From: Lwoffella lincolnii
GTDB lineage: Bacteria; Pseudomonadota; Gammaproteobacteria; Pseudomonadales; Moraxellaceae
Reading direction: 5' to 3'
Assembly: GCF_002014765.1 (NCBI RefSeq)
Contig: NZ_MUYT01000001.1
Location: 124,001 to 188,000, forward strand
DNA: 64,000 nt
Positions 46,947 through 56,236 of this stretch are shown piece after piece. The translations under genes were made by a program, and so were the position numbers. A model generated the notes under the pieces. That model made no database searches. It had not been told where the DNA came from and saw only the letters and a program-made list of their open reading frames with translations. Numbering within the stretch: position 1 is the first letter of the stretch; the number at the start of each line of letters is the position of its first letter.

Positions 46947-48653
46947 ATGATGGATTTACAAAACTCGTTTCTATTACCTGCACTGATTGCCATTCCGTTT
47001 ATCACAGGTTTTTTGTGTTGGTTGGCAGAAAAAATTGACCCACATTGGTCTAAGTGGACGGCCATTGTGGGTATGGTCATGACGCTGGGCTTGACGCTAT
47101 TTTTATGGCAAGCAGGTGAGTATCATGGTTTAAGCCAACAAATACTTACCTCAAGCCATGTGCCAAACTGGACAGCCGAGTATGTGTTGCCTTGGATACC
47201 CAGTTTTGGCATCAGTTTTCATTTGGCATTAGATGGGCTGTCATTGCTTATGGTGATGCTGACGGCTTTACTTGGCATCATGGCAGTGGCATGTTCTTGG
47301 GGTGAAATTCAAAGGCGTGTGGGCTTTTTTCATCTTAATCTGCTGTTTAGTTTGGGCGGTGTGATTGGGGTGTTTTTGGCGGTTGATTTATTTTTGTTTT
47401 TCTTCTTTTGGGAGATGATGTTACTGCCCATCTACTTTTTGATTGCTCTTTGGGGGCATGATGCCATTGGTAGTAAGACCAAGGAATACGCCGCCACAAA
47501 ATTTTTTATTTATACACAAGCCTCAGGCTTAATCATGTTGATTGGCATTTTGATGCTCATCATATTGCACCATGGCCAAACGGGCGTGATTACGTTTAAT
47601 TATAATGAGCTGTTGGGTACTGATTTAGGACAATGGGAATATGTGGTGATGTTGTTGTTCTTTATTGGTTTTGCCGTCAAGTTGCCGATTGTGCCATTCC
47701 ATGGCTGGTTGCCTGATGCCCATGCCCAAGCGCCTACGGCAGGCTCAGTGGATTTGGCAGGTATTTTAATTAAAACAGCAGCTTATGGCTTGATACGTTT
47801 TGTGTTGCCATTGTTTCCAACAGCCACTCAACAGTTTGCCCCCATTGCCATGACTTTGGGTTTGATTGGGGTGTTTTATGGGGCATGGTTGGCATTCATG
47901 CAAACTGACATTAAGCGTCTGCTTGCTTACACCAGTGTGTCGCATATGGGATTTGTGGTGTTGGCGATATTTGCTGGTACGCTTTTGAGTTTGCAAGGTT
48001 TAATGATACAGATGTTGGCTCATGGACTCAGTTCAGCGGCACTGTTTATCATGGCAGGTCAGTTATATGAACGCTTGCATACTCGTGATTTAAAGTTGAT
48101 GGGCGGTATGTGGGGTAAGATGCGTTATTATCCTGCGTTACTGATGTTTTTCTGTGCGGCACTGTTGGGCATTCCAGGGACGGGTAATTTTATTGGCGAG
48201 TTTTTGATACTGTTTGGGGCGTTTGCCCAATATCCTTGGTATGTGGTGTTGGCAACCTTTAGCTTGGTATGGGCAGGGTTGTATTCGCTGATTCTGATTC
48301 ATCAAGCTTTGTTTGGTGATGGTGATGGCAAGCACATTGAACAGGCACTCATCAATCAGCCAGCCAACAGTCAATCAGCACATAAGAGCAAGCTGTCTGA
48401 TATTAAGGTAACGTATCGAGATTTGAATGTGCGTGAAATTGGTATTTTGCTGACCTTAGCGGTTGGGTTGATTTGGCTGGGGCTGTTTCCACAAGCGTTT
48501 TTGGATACCAGCAGTAACAGCATGCAATGGATTACCAATGCGTATCAATCCAATGATTATCAACCCAATGCGTATCAACCCAATGGTCATCAGTCCAGTC
48601 AAGTAACCCAAGACGCAAGCCAATCAGCGTTGCACCAAGCAACTCATCAATAA
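46947..48653 (+). CDS. nuoM: NADH-quinone oxidoreductase subunit M
   Basis: A 568-residue antiporter-like subunit: FFFWEMMLLPIYFLIALWG, PFHGWLPDAHAQAPTAGSV, KRLLAYTSVSHMGFV. The C-terminus has about 45 extra hydrophilic residues built from a duplicated YQPN unit (SNDYQPNAYQPNGHQ), another in-frame duplication. One base separates it from nuoL. Confidence 0.95.
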   Translation: MMDLQNSFLLPALIAIPFITGFLCWLAEKIDPHWSKWTAIVGMVMTLGLTLFLWQAGEYHGLSQQILTSSHVPNWTAEYVLPWIPSFGISFHLALDGLSLLMVMLTALLGIMAVACSWGEIQRRVGFFHLNLLFSLGGVIGVFLAVDLFLFFFFWEMMLLPIYFLIALWGHDAIGSKTKEYAATKFFIYTQASGLIMLIGILMLIILHHGQTGVITFNYNELLGTDLGQWEYVVMLLFFIGFAVKLPIVPFHGWLPDAHAQAPTAGSVDLAGILIKTAAYGLIRFVLPLFPTATQQFAPIAMTLGLIGVFYGAWLAFMQTDIKRLLAYTSVSHMGFVVLAIFAGTLLSLQGLMIQMLAHGLSSAALFIMAGQLYERLHTRDLKLMGGMWGKMRYYPALLMFFCAALLGIPGTGNFIGEFLILFGAFAQYPWYVVLATFSLVWAGLYSLILIHQALFGDGDGKHIEQALINQPANSQSAHKSKLSDIKVTYRDLNVREIGILLTLAVGLIWLGLFPQAFLDTSSNSMQWITNAYQSNDYQPNAYQPNGHQSSQVTQDASQSALHQATHQ

Positions 48654-48666
48654 GGGGCAATAAGTG

Positions 48667-50262
48667 ATGTTGACCGTACTAAATTCTTTAAGTCCTTATT
48701 ATCCCTTAGCACCTTTGGCCGTGTTGGTGATGACGCTGCTGGTGGTGATGTTGACCATCACTTGGCAACGGGTGCATTTTATCATCGGCACATTGACAGC
48801 CTTGGGTTTGAATATGGCGTTACTGGTGTTGGTCATGCAAATGACAGGCTTTTGGCAAATTGATGTGCCAGAAGGCATCAATACACATTTGTTTGTGTTT
48901 GACCGCTTTGCTTGGTTTAATGGTGTGGTGATTTTGTTGTGTGCGTTGGCGTGCACCAGCTTTACTTACGGATATTTTGAAACCTTTGAAGACCAAATCG
49001 AAGAGATGTATTTGCTGATTTTGACTGCCACCATTGGGGCAATATTGATGACAGCAGCCAATCATCTGGCAGCGTTATTTATGAGCCTTGAGTTATTGAG
49101 TGTGCCACTGTATGGCATGTTGAGTTATGCTTTTGGTCGCCGTCCTTCACTAGAAGCAGGATTAAAATATTTGGTTCTGTCCGCCACTGCTTCTGCCACT
49201 TTATTGATGGGCATGGCGTTGGTGTTTGCATCAACTGGCACGTTGTCTTTACATGAAATGCACCAAATGATGATGAATGGTGGCATTGACAGTTTGCTGA
49301 TGGTTGGTATTGCCATGATGGTGTTTGCTGCTGCCTTTAAATTGTCTGCTGCTCCCTTTCATCAATGGACACCTGATGTCTATGAAGGCGCACCTGTGCC
49401 TGTCTCAACCTATATCGCCACTGTTTCTAAGGTGGCGGTGATGGCGGTGATGTTGCGATTCTTTATTGGTTCAGGTGCCATTTATGTTACCAGTGTGCAA
49501 TCATTGTTGATGGTGATTGCCTCATTGTCAATCCTGTTTGGCAACCTATTGGCACTAAGACAGACCAACATTAAGCGTCTGCTTGCTTATTCATCGATTG
49601 CTCACATTGGTTATGCGTTGGTGATGTTGGTGAGTGTACAAGAAGTGGCATCAGCATTGGCCAGTATGTATATGGCGATGTATGCACTCAGTAGCATCGG
49701 TCTGTTTGGGGTGGTGGCGCTGCTGTCTAGCCCATACAAGGCTCGAGGTGAAGCGGTTGAGTTGGTGCATTATCATGGCTTGTTTTGGCATCGTCCTGTA
49801 TTGACAGCGGTGATGACCATGATGCTATTGTCTTTGGCAGGCATTCCACTGACAGCAGGATTCATCACCAAATTTTATACGCTACTTTCTGCGGTGCAGG
49901 GTGGTCAATGGTTCTTGGCTGGTATGATTGTGCTGGGCAGTGCCATTGGTCTGTACTATTATTTGCAAGTGTTGATTACCTTATATCAACGCCCGTCACA
50001 ACATCCCATATTATTGGCAAAACAGCAGGGCGATGTTACTGTCAGTTCAACCGCTATCAGTCTAACCGCTATCAGAAACCAACGTGGTCAAATAGACCAT
50101 AACGACCCTGTCAGCACAAAGCATTTGATATTTGATGTGCCGATGACATGGGGTGTTCAGTTTGGTGGTTTGGTGTTGGTGGGGGTGACTTTGATAATTG
50201 TTTACTTTGGTGTCCTGCCAAGCCAGTTGATTGAATGGTCAATGCTGATAATGCTAAGATGA
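48667..50262 (+). CDS. nuoN: NADH-quinone oxidoreductase subunit N
   Basis: A 531-residue antiporter-like subunit: SLELLSVPLYGMLSYAFGR, APFHQWTPDVYEGAPVPVS, KRLLAYSSIAHIGYALV. ATG 48667 is preferred over GTG 48664 (AAGGGG upstream at 48652-48657). A hydrophilic loop near 455-490 contains a small duplication (TAISLTAI). Overlaps the following reductase gene by four bases. Confidence 0.94.
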   Translation: MLTVLNSLSPYYPLAPLAVLVMTLLVVMLTITWQRVHFIIGTLTALGLNMALLVLVMQMTGFWQIDVPEGINTHLFVFDRFAWFNGVVILLCALACTSFTYGYFETFEDQIEEMYLLILTATIGAILMTAANHLAALFMSLELLSVPLYGMLSYAFGRRPSLEAGLKYLVLSATASATLLMGMALVFASTGTLSLHEMHQMMMNGGIDSLLMVGIAMMVFAAAFKLSAAPFHQWTPDVYEGAPVPVSTYIATVSKVAVMAVMLRFFIGSGAIYVTSVQSLLMVIASLSILFGNLLALRQTNIKRLLAYSSIAHIGYALVMLVSVQEVASALASMYMAMYALSSIGLFGVVALLSSPYKARGEAVELVHYHGLFWHRPVLTAVMTMMLLSLAGIPLTAGFITKFYTLLSAVQGGQWFLAGMIVLGSAIGLYYYLQVLITLYQRPSQHPILLAKQQGDVTVSSTAISLTAIRNQRGQIDHNDPVSTKHLIFDVPMTWGVQFGGLVLVGVTLIIVYFGVLPSQLIEWSMLIMLR

Positions 50263-51278
50263 TGCGACAAGCAAACTTTGGTAAAAAAACTGGTAAAAAA
50301 CCAAGTTTGGTAAATAAAAGTTCGGTAAATAAAAGTTTGGTAAATGAATGTATGAACAACGATAACATCTCAAACAACATAGCCACAGTCACAGTGACCG
50401 AAAAAACCACTTGGACCCCCAACTTATTTAGTTTTAAAGTAACACGTCCAAGCAATTTTAAATTTACGGCAGGGCAGTTTGTGCGATTGGGTGTTGTGCC
50501 AAAATGGCTTACTTTTTATCGGCAAACAACAAAGACGAATGACGCTGATATGGACAGCATTGACCATGTTGATGACAATGCTGATATAAAGCGTGTTGAT
50601 GTGCAAAGCGAAGGCATTTTTCGAGCCTATTCCATTGTGTCATCGCCTTATGATGACCATTTGGAATTTTTTTCGGTGGTGATACCCGATGGTGAGTTCA
50701 CCTCAAACCTACAGCATTTGCAAGTGGGGGACACACTCCTATTGAACACCACCCCCTTTGGTTTTTTAACCTTAGCACGCTATCAAAAACCTGCCCCAAA
50801 GGATTTGTGGCTATTGGCAACAGGGACTGGTGTTGCTCCATTTTTATCCATGTTACAAGACCCTGATACTTGGCAAAAGTATGATAATATTGTCTTAGCC
50901 TATAGCGTGCGGACACAAGCAGAATTGGCGTACGCCAATGCCATACCGAAAATTGCCAGTCAGTTTCAAGCATTGGTAGATGTGCCTGCTAAGTTTGTCT
51001 TTATTCCCATCATCACAAGAGAGCAACAGGTTACGGTAACGGATAAACTTAAAAATAAAAACATCACCATCACCAACACATTATATGAACGTTTACCTAA
51101 GCTATTATTAGGTCAGTTGCAAGAAGTGGCAGGGGTTGAGATGAATGTGGCACATTCGCACATCATGTTGTGTGGCAATCCACAGATGGTTGATGATACC
51201 AAAGAGTTACTCAAAAATATGGGTTATGCCATGAACCGCCGTGGTGAAGGTAATATTGCGGTAGAAAACTATTGGTAA
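50259..51278 (+). CDS. fpr: ferredoxin--NADP reductase family protein
   Basis: About 339 residues. FAD-binding RAYSIVSSPYD and NADP-binding GTGVAPFLSML, with C-terminal NMGYAMNRRGEGNIAVENYW typical of Fpr. It shuttles electrons between NADPH and ferredoxin or flavodoxin. The start is unclear: ATG 50259 overlaps the nuoN stop (ATGA), while ATG 50353 would drop an N-terminal Lys/Ser/Asn stretch with repeated VNKS units. An insert near 95-115 (TNDADMDSIDHVDDNAD) is not in the family core. Co-transcription with nuo is likely. Confidence 0.85.
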   Translation: MMRQANFGKKTGKKPSLVNKSSVNKSLVNECMNNDNISNNIATVTVTEKTTWTPNLFSFKVTRPSNFKFTAGQFVRLGVVPKWLTFYRQTTKTNDADMDSIDHVDDNADIKRVDVQSEGIFRAYSIVSSPYDDHLEFFSVVIPDGEFTSNLQHLQVGDTLLLNTTPFGFLTLARYQKPAPKDLWLLATGTGVAPFLSMLQDPDTWQKYDNIVLAYSVRTQAELAYANAIPKIASQFQALVDVPAKFVFIPIITREQQVTVTDKLKNKNITITNTLYERLPKLLLGQLQEVAGVEMNVAHSHIMLCGNPQMVDDTKELLKNMGYAMNRRGEGNIAVENYW

Positions 51279-51357
51279 ATGATTGAGCTGGTCAATGATT
51301 GGCCAAATACATGCTGACCATCAGCATCTACCATTCATCTGCCATGGGTCGTTTTTC

Positions 51358-52062
51358 TTACTGTGTTGTGTCAGATGTGTTGGTTTCTGAATGTGGATTA
51401 TCTGCATCGGTGATGACATCGCTACTGGCATCAGAAGCCAGCAAATCACGGTAATTGACTTGGGCATGTAAAATCAGTTGTTTAAATTGAGTCTGTGCGG
51501 TATTCACTTGCACTTTATGCAGCGTGTTCATGATTTTTTGGTTGTTTCTTAACCATCGCCCAATGTCAATATATAGCACGTTATCTTTGCTGTGAGCCAG
51601 ATTAATTTTGCCTAATATCAGCCCTAATGGGTCTTTTTTAAGTAAGCGATGATAAGCATTAACACCTAACTTAATGGCTGTTGATTTAAGATAAGAGGTG
51701 CTATGTAACTCTAAAATTTCGGTATCGCTAATTTGTGCGAATACCAGACGTTGACGCTGACGGTCAAGTTGTATCTGTACCAAACGAAAATTGCTGGCAA
51801 CATGGGCAAAAATGCCTTGAATATTGACGATGGCAAATAGTCGAAACCAGCCTTCATAAAGTTCAATACGCATCTGTAAAATGGCTTGTACGTTTTTGGT
51901 TACAAAACGACATAAAGCATCATTGACCTGCTTTTCTGATACCGTCAGTAGCATCTCATCGGTTATGGGTGCGGTGAGTTGATGCCATTTTTCTTCAATC
52001 ACATTAAAGATGTGTTGCCATATTGTGCTATGAAAATCATTGGGTTGCATGGTTATGTTCAT
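51358..52062 (-). CDS. conserved hypothetical protein
   Basis: A 234-residue soluble protein with an N-terminal helical part, a central beta-rich part (LFAIVNIQGIFAHVASNFRL, RLVFAQISDTEILELHS) and a Ser/Thr/Asp-rich tail. The pattern of a lipid-binding-like fold (DUF2993/LmeA style) is possible, but I do not recognise it firmly. No signal peptide. It is convergent with the nuo-fpr operon; between them lies a hairpin (ATGCTGA at 51311-51317 with TCAGCAT at 51321-51327) without a T run. Confidence 0.6.
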   Translation of the reverse strand: MNITMQPNDFHSTIWQHIFNVIEEKWHQLTAPITDEMLLTVSEKQVNDALCRFVTKNVQAILQMRIELYEGWFRLFAIVNIQGIFAHVASNFRLVQIQLDRQRQRLVFAQISDTEILELHSTSYLKSTAIKLGVNAYHRLLKKDPLGLILGKINLAHSKDNVLYIDIGRWLRNNQKIMNTLHKVQVNTAQTQFKQLILHAQVNYRDLLASDASSDVITDADNPHSETNTSDTTQ

Positions 52063-52346
52063 GGTTGCCCTTATTTATCTAAACTTATTTATCTAAATTA
52101 GCCATCTAATTATCAGTCGTCATTTTATGCTATTATGTGCCAGTTTGACAAATCCACAGTTTAAAAAATTTGTCAGCAGATTTTGGTCATCTTCTTAAGT
52201 GATTTTAATCTGTCATCTTAATTTTTTATCTGAGATTTTGTACTATTTTAGCTTTTTATCTTTAGTTTTTTATTGTTTTATCATTTTAGCCTTTTATTGT
52301 CTTAACATTATTGTCTTAATATGGCCAGATAAGAATTGTTCGGTTT

Positions 52347-53237
52347 ATGGCACAACACATCAAAGACTCACACAGTTATTACCTTTCTGCCACTGTGACA
52401 AAAAAACGCAACAGCATGCCCATGGCAGTAAGCATTGCCCTGTTGGTGCATGTGGTGGTGTTGTTTGGTATCTCATTTTCAACGGGCAAAAACCCAGCCG
52501 ACACGGTCAAAGATGTGGCAACTGCCTTGACTCAAAATACCCAAGAGAATGAAGAAGCTCACTTCATTGCCAATGCCAGTCAGCAAGGTGGTGGCAGTCA
52601 TGACAACATTGAACGACAAGAAACATCACAAATTAGCCCACTTGAGAGTGAAACGTTACAAAAGACCCAAGATGTCATCAATCAACATCAGCAACAACGA
52701 CAAACCCAATATCAACAAAGTTATTTACGAACCACTCTAAGCTGGCGTGAAACCAATAAAAATCATGATAATGACAGCGATAGCAACCATGAAAACTTAG
52801 AAGAGCAAACCCAAAAAGTACGAGATAAAATCGCCACACTAGAAGCACAACTGTCGCAACGTCAACAACAACTGGCTGCCAAAACCAAGATTGAAACGGT
52901 TGACAGCAATGCCACCACCTATGATAAAACCAGTGCTTACCTTGAAAAGTTTCGTCAACATGTTGAAGGGGTTGCTAACCAACATTATCCCATGCAGGCA
53001 TTGGCTCAAGGCATCATAGGCGATGTGCGTTTGATGGTCATTATCAAGCCAGATGGCAATGTTAAAGCCATTCGTCTGCTTGAATCATCAGGTTCAACCA
53101 TTCTAGATGAGGCGGCTAAACAGTCGGTGCGTCGTTCAGCCCCTTATGGGCATTTTACCCAAGAAATGCAAGATGTGCTTGAGTTGCGTATCATTCGTAC
53201 ATGGCGCTATTCGGGTGATGTTCAGGTGGCATATTAA
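52347..53237 (+). CDS. second TonB-domain energy transducer
   Basis: A 296-residue protein: one membrane helix (MPMAVSIALLVHVVVLFGI, about 30-48), a Gln/Asn-rich periplasmic coil (TLEAQLSQRQQQLAAK), and a C-terminal TonB domain (GIIGDVRLMVIIKPDGNVKAIRLLESSGS, quoted in part; ending ELRIIRTWRYSGDV). It has no adjacent exbB/exbD or receptor gene, unlike the copy at 9521. It could serve general receptors with the main ExbBD. The 284-bp gap before it is AT-rich with repeated TTTTATTGT words. Confidence 0.78.
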   Translation: MAQHIKDSHSYYLSATVTKKRNSMPMAVSIALLVHVVVLFGISFSTGKNPADTVKDVATALTQNTQENEEAHFIANASQQGGGSHDNIERQETSQISPLESETLQKTQDVINQHQQQRQTQYQQSYLRTTLSWRETNKNHDNDSDSNHENLEEQTQKVRDKIATLEAQLSQRQQQLAAKTKIETVDSNATTYDKTSAYLEKFRQHVEGVANQHYPMQALAQGIIGDVRLMVIIKPDGNVKAIRLLESSGSTILDEAAKQSVRRSAPYGHFTQEMQDVLELRIIRTWRYSGDVQVAY

Positions 53238-53284
53238 GACATGCCCTAATAAACCAACTAATGCCAAACCAAATAGGAGAAATT

Positions 53285-54145
53285 ATGTCAGCAAATAATC
53301 TAAACATACTGATTGACCAATGGCTTAATAAGGGCATAATCATGCTGGGGCAATTGGTTGTTGCACTATTGATATTCTTTATTGGTAAATGGTTGGTAAA
53401 AAAAGTTGTTCGCTTGGTTGATACCATGATGCAACACAGCAAACTGGATAAAACCGTTGCCAATTTCATGGGCAATATCTTATATGGCTTGTTGATGGCG
53501 GTTGTGGTGATGGCGGCCTTAAGCAGGCTTGGGGTGAACACCAATTCAGTGGTTGCCATTTTAGGGGGGGCAACGGTTGCTGTGGGTCTGGCACTAAAAG
53601 ATCAGCTGTCTAATTTTGCCGCAGGAGTGATTATTGTGCTTTTTCGACCATTTAACAAAGGTGATATGATTGAAATTAAAGACAATAAGGGCAGAGTGAA
53701 TGACATCACACTGGTTAATACTCGCTTAACAACATTAGATAATCATGAAATTGTGATTCCCAATTCACAAATTACCACCACTGCCGTTACCAACTTCAGT
53801 GCCATGCCCACTCGTCGAGTGCAGGTGGTGCTGGGTATTGGTTATGGTGATGACATTAAGACCGCCAAAGACATCTTATTATCCCTTGCTCAAGGTCATG
53901 AGTTGGCATTAAAAGACCCTGCTCCGACGGTTTTGGTTACAGACCTTGGTGATAGCTCTGTGGAACTGACATTAACCGTTTGGTCTGCCAATTCTGATTG
54001 GTGGAATCTTAAATGTGATTTGCTTGAACAAGCAAAATATGCCATGGATAATGCCAGTATTGAAATTCCATTCCCACAAAGTAGCATCAGTGTGGTTGGA
54101 TTGGATAAGTTGTTGGCAGGGCAAAAATCTGATACTGGCTTGTGA
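53285..54145 (+). CDS. mscS: small-conductance mechanosensitive channel (MscS)
   Basis: A 286-residue channel with three N-terminal helices; the pore helix GGATVAVGLALKDQLSNFAAG is followed by the beta domain (FNKGDMIEI, VIPNSQI). It opens on osmotic downshock to release solutes. ATG 53285 is set by AGGAGA (53274-53279); an in-frame ATG at 53261 lies before that site. Follows the TonB-like gene by 47 bp and ends at a terminator. Confidence 0.92.
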   Translation: MSANNLNILIDQWLNKGIIMLGQLVVALLIFFIGKWLVKKVVRLVDTMMQHSKLDKTVANFMGNILYGLLMAVVVMAALSRLGVNTNSVVAILGGATVAVGLALKDQLSNFAAGVIIVLFRPFNKGDMIEIKDNKGRVNDITLVNTRLTTLDNHEIVIPNSQITTTAVTNFSAMPTRRVQVVLGIGYGDDIKTAKDILLSLAQGHELALKDPAPTVLVTDLGDSSVELTLTVWSANSDWWNLKCDLLEQAKYAMDNASIEIPFPQSSISVVGLDKLLAGQKSDTGL

Positions 54146-54167
54146 TGATAATCACAGAGCATTTGAA

Positions 54168-54198
54168 ATGCCCTGCCAAAGACAGGGCATGATTTTTT
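54168..54198 (+). terminator. terminator after mscS
   Basis: Stem ATGCCCTG (54168-54175) with CAGGGCAT (54183-54190), loop CCAAAGA, then GA and six T. Confidence 0.88.
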
Positions 54199-54283
54199 GT
54201 GAATGTTTTTGCTGATGGTTTGTTTAAATCAACTTAATTTTGGTTGATGCAATTTCGGTTGATGTCATTTTGGTTAATGTTAC

Positions 54284-54982
54284 TTAGGTTAACGCCGCCA
54301 CAACAGCATCTTCACCTGCGGTGCTTGTGCCATTGGCTTGCTCAATCATTTTGCCATGCTCATCTAATACCATGATGGCGTTGGAATGATTAATCATACC
54401 ACCTTCAGCGTGTTGATAGCGGATATTCATGGTGTTGGCAAGCATACGCACATCATCATCACTGCCATTTAAGAAAGTCCAATGTTCATCAGCCTTGTAA
54501 TGCTCACCAAAGTTCTTCAAAATGGCTGGGGTGTCTCGCTCAGGGTCAAAGCTCACCACCAAAAATCCTGTGTTGGCACGCACCTCTTCAGGCAGTTTGT
54601 CTTGAATGTTTTTCATGCTACGCATCATAAATGGGCAGACTTCTTTACAACTGGTATAGATAAAGGCAACCACTTGTTTTTGCCCTGCCAAACTGTTTAA
54701 GTCAAAGGCGTTGCCATCTTGGTCTTTCCAATCGCCTTCCACCAGATATACTGACTCTTCTAAGGCAGGTGCTGGTGTGTCCGCCACAGGCAACTCAATA
54801 TGTTCATGATGACCATGACCATGCCCATCATGTCCGTGTGCGTCGCCATGGGCAGCATGTTCATGGGCGTGTTCTGTGGAGACCACCTCGCCATCATGGG
54901 TGGTTTGGTCGGCTTTTTGTTCGGTTTGTTGGCAGGCACTCAAAAGTAGGGCAATGCTGCTGGCTAAGATGAGTTTTTTCAT
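54284..54982 (-). CDS. SCO1/SenC-family copper chaperone lipoprotein
   Basis: A 232-residue lipoprotein: leader with lipobox LSAC (Cys about 17), a His-rich stretch (HAHEHAAHGDAHGHDGHG) and a thioredoxin-like SCO domain with the copper motif TSCKEVCP and a later His (MINHSNAIMVL). SCO proteins deliver copper to cupredoxin sites. It lies downstream of nirV and aniA on the same strand, so the likely client is the copper nitrite reductase, rather than a cytochrome oxidase, none of which is encoded here. The His-rich arm probably stores or catches copper. Confidence 0.85.
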   Translation of the reverse strand: MKKLILASSIALLLSACQQTEQKADQTTHDGEVVSTEHAHEHAAHGDAHGHDGHGHGHHEHIELPVADTPAPALEESVYLVEGDWKDQDGNAFDLNSLAGQKQVVAFIYTSCKEVCPFMMRSMKNIQDKLPEEVRANTGFLVVSFDPERDTPAILKNFGEHYKADEHWTFLNGSDDDVRMLANTMNIRYQHAEGGMINHSNAIMVLDEHGKMIEQANGTSTAGEDAVVAALT

Positions 54983-54999
54983 GATTTGCTCCTGATTGA

Positions 55000-55018
55000 T
55001 GTGGCGTTTTTTGCCACA
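55000..55018. promoter_or_regulatory. inverted repeat upstream of the sco gene
   Basis: TGTGGC (55000-55005) and GCCACA (55013-55018) around a T-rich loop, 18 bases before the sco start codon. It could be an operator or an mRNA hairpin near the ribosome site. No regulator assigned. Confidence 0.3.
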
Positions 55019-55134
55019 GATGCTAAGTGGTTACTGTTAATTCGCTGGTTGACTGATTGTCATCAATTCTGATTGTCATCAATTGGTTCGTTTTGTGCAA
55101 TTTTGCTAATCATTTGTTTAAGCGTGGCTGATTT

Positions 55135-55971
55135 TTAATCTTTTGCACAGCGAAATCCCAAGCTTTTTAGGGCAAATTGAGATTGTAAGCTTGAGCGAAA
55201 ACCGTAACGCATAAAAGCGGCATAATCTGATGGGTCGGGTGCACCTGCTGCACCAGAACCACAAAACATGGTTTGGTTTAATGTGCTGTCTGCTCGTGAT
55301 TCACCTGACACCAGATTGCTGTTAAAGTCTTGTGTCCATTCCCAAATCAGGCCGTGCATGTCGTACACACCCCAGTAGTTGGCTGGGCTTTGGGCCACAC
55401 GCTTTAATGGCATGGTGGCAGATTTGGTATACCAGTCTAAAATGGTTTGGTTATACCCTTTTTCTTGACTGCCATTGATGCGAGTGGTTGACGCTTGTGC
55501 GACATATTCCCATTCTGCAATCTTAGGTAAGCGTTTGCCTTGAGCTTTACAATAAGCGTTGGCGGCATACCATGAGACATTCACCACAGGTTTATCAACA
55601 TCGGCTGGGTTTGGATAATAACCTTGGCGTGTTTTTTGCCAGTGAGCCAAATAGTCAGGTTCAGCAAAAAGCTTGGCGATGTTTTGTTTTTGCCATTTGG
55701 GATTGTTTGCGACAAATTTGGCAAATTGTTGGTTGGTTACGGGTATTTTATCAATGTGAAAATTACCCACGGTCACCATGGGGCTGTCTTCACTTAAGTA
55801 TAAAGGGCGATATGTGCCACCTTTGATGCTTGCCATGGCATTGGTGTCAGTTTTGGCGTGGGCGATGGGCTGGGGTGATAACACAAACGCTACTAAAGCC
55901 ACAACCAAAGAGCTGATGACATTATCCCACGCAGTTAAGTGAGCCAATGTGTTGGTGTGAGTTAATCTCAT
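55135..55971 (-). CDS. nirV: NirV-like formylglycine-generating-enzyme family protein
   Basis: A 278-residue exported protein with the SUMF1/FGE fold: FHIDKIPVTNQQFAKFV, PVVNVSWYAANAYCKAQGKRLP, GVYDMHGLIWEWTQDF, and ending SLGFRCAKD. NirV accompanies copper nitrite reductase genes in several bacteria; its role is unclear. Here the two copper-binding catalytic Cys of true FGE are absent in the segment between FCGSGA and FMRYGFRSS, so formylglycine formation is unlikely. Located between aniA and sco on the same strand. Confidence 0.83.
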   Translation of the reverse strand: MRLTHTNTLAHLTAWDNVISSLVVALVAFVLSPQPIAHAKTDTNAMASIKGGTYRPLYLSEDSPMVTVGNFHIDKIPVTNQQFAKFVANNPKWQKQNIAKLFAEPDYLAHWQKTRQGYYPNPADVDKPVVNVSWYAANAYCKAQGKRLPKIAEWEYVAQASTTRINGSQEKGYNQTILDWYTKSATMPLKRVAQSPANYWGVYDMHGLIWEWTQDFNSNLVSGESRADSTLNQTMFCGSGAAGAPDPSDYAAFMRYGFRSSLQSQFALKSLGFRCAKD

Positions 55972-56163
55972 CAGACTTTCTCCTTATTCACAAGCTTTTA
56001 ACTACCTTTTAACAATACTTTAATAACTTCTAGCTTTATTAAGCTTTCACTTAATTCAGCATCAAGCTTTTGTACTTTTTAGCATACACCTTTTAGCATG
56101 GCTTTTAAACACACACACACTTTGGGTATTATTGGGCATAAAAAGCATTAAAACCATTAAGCA

Positions 56164-56196
56164 CATCATGGCTTGCCACATAAGACAGCCATGATG
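56164..56196 (-). terminator. hairpin between aniA and nirV
   Basis: CATCATGGCT (56164-56173) pairs with AGCCATGATG (56187-56196), 13-base loop. On the minus strand it follows the aniA stop by about 40 bases. There is no strong T run, so it may only attenuate read-through into nirV or protect the aniA message. Confidence 0.5.
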
Positions 56197-56236
56197 CTCA
56201 ATGAAAACCAGCGGATATCTTAATCAAACTTTAAGA

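Noticed and set aside
54141..54156. Perfect CRP-like palindrome TGTGATGATAATCACA overlapping the mscS stop codon.
   Set aside because: It lies between two convergent genes, where no promoter is expected. It is more likely a chance match or part of the transcript end.
56110..56122. CA dinucleotide run near the nirV start region, as a phase-variation tract.
   Set aside because: It is short and outside any start or promoter element I can place.
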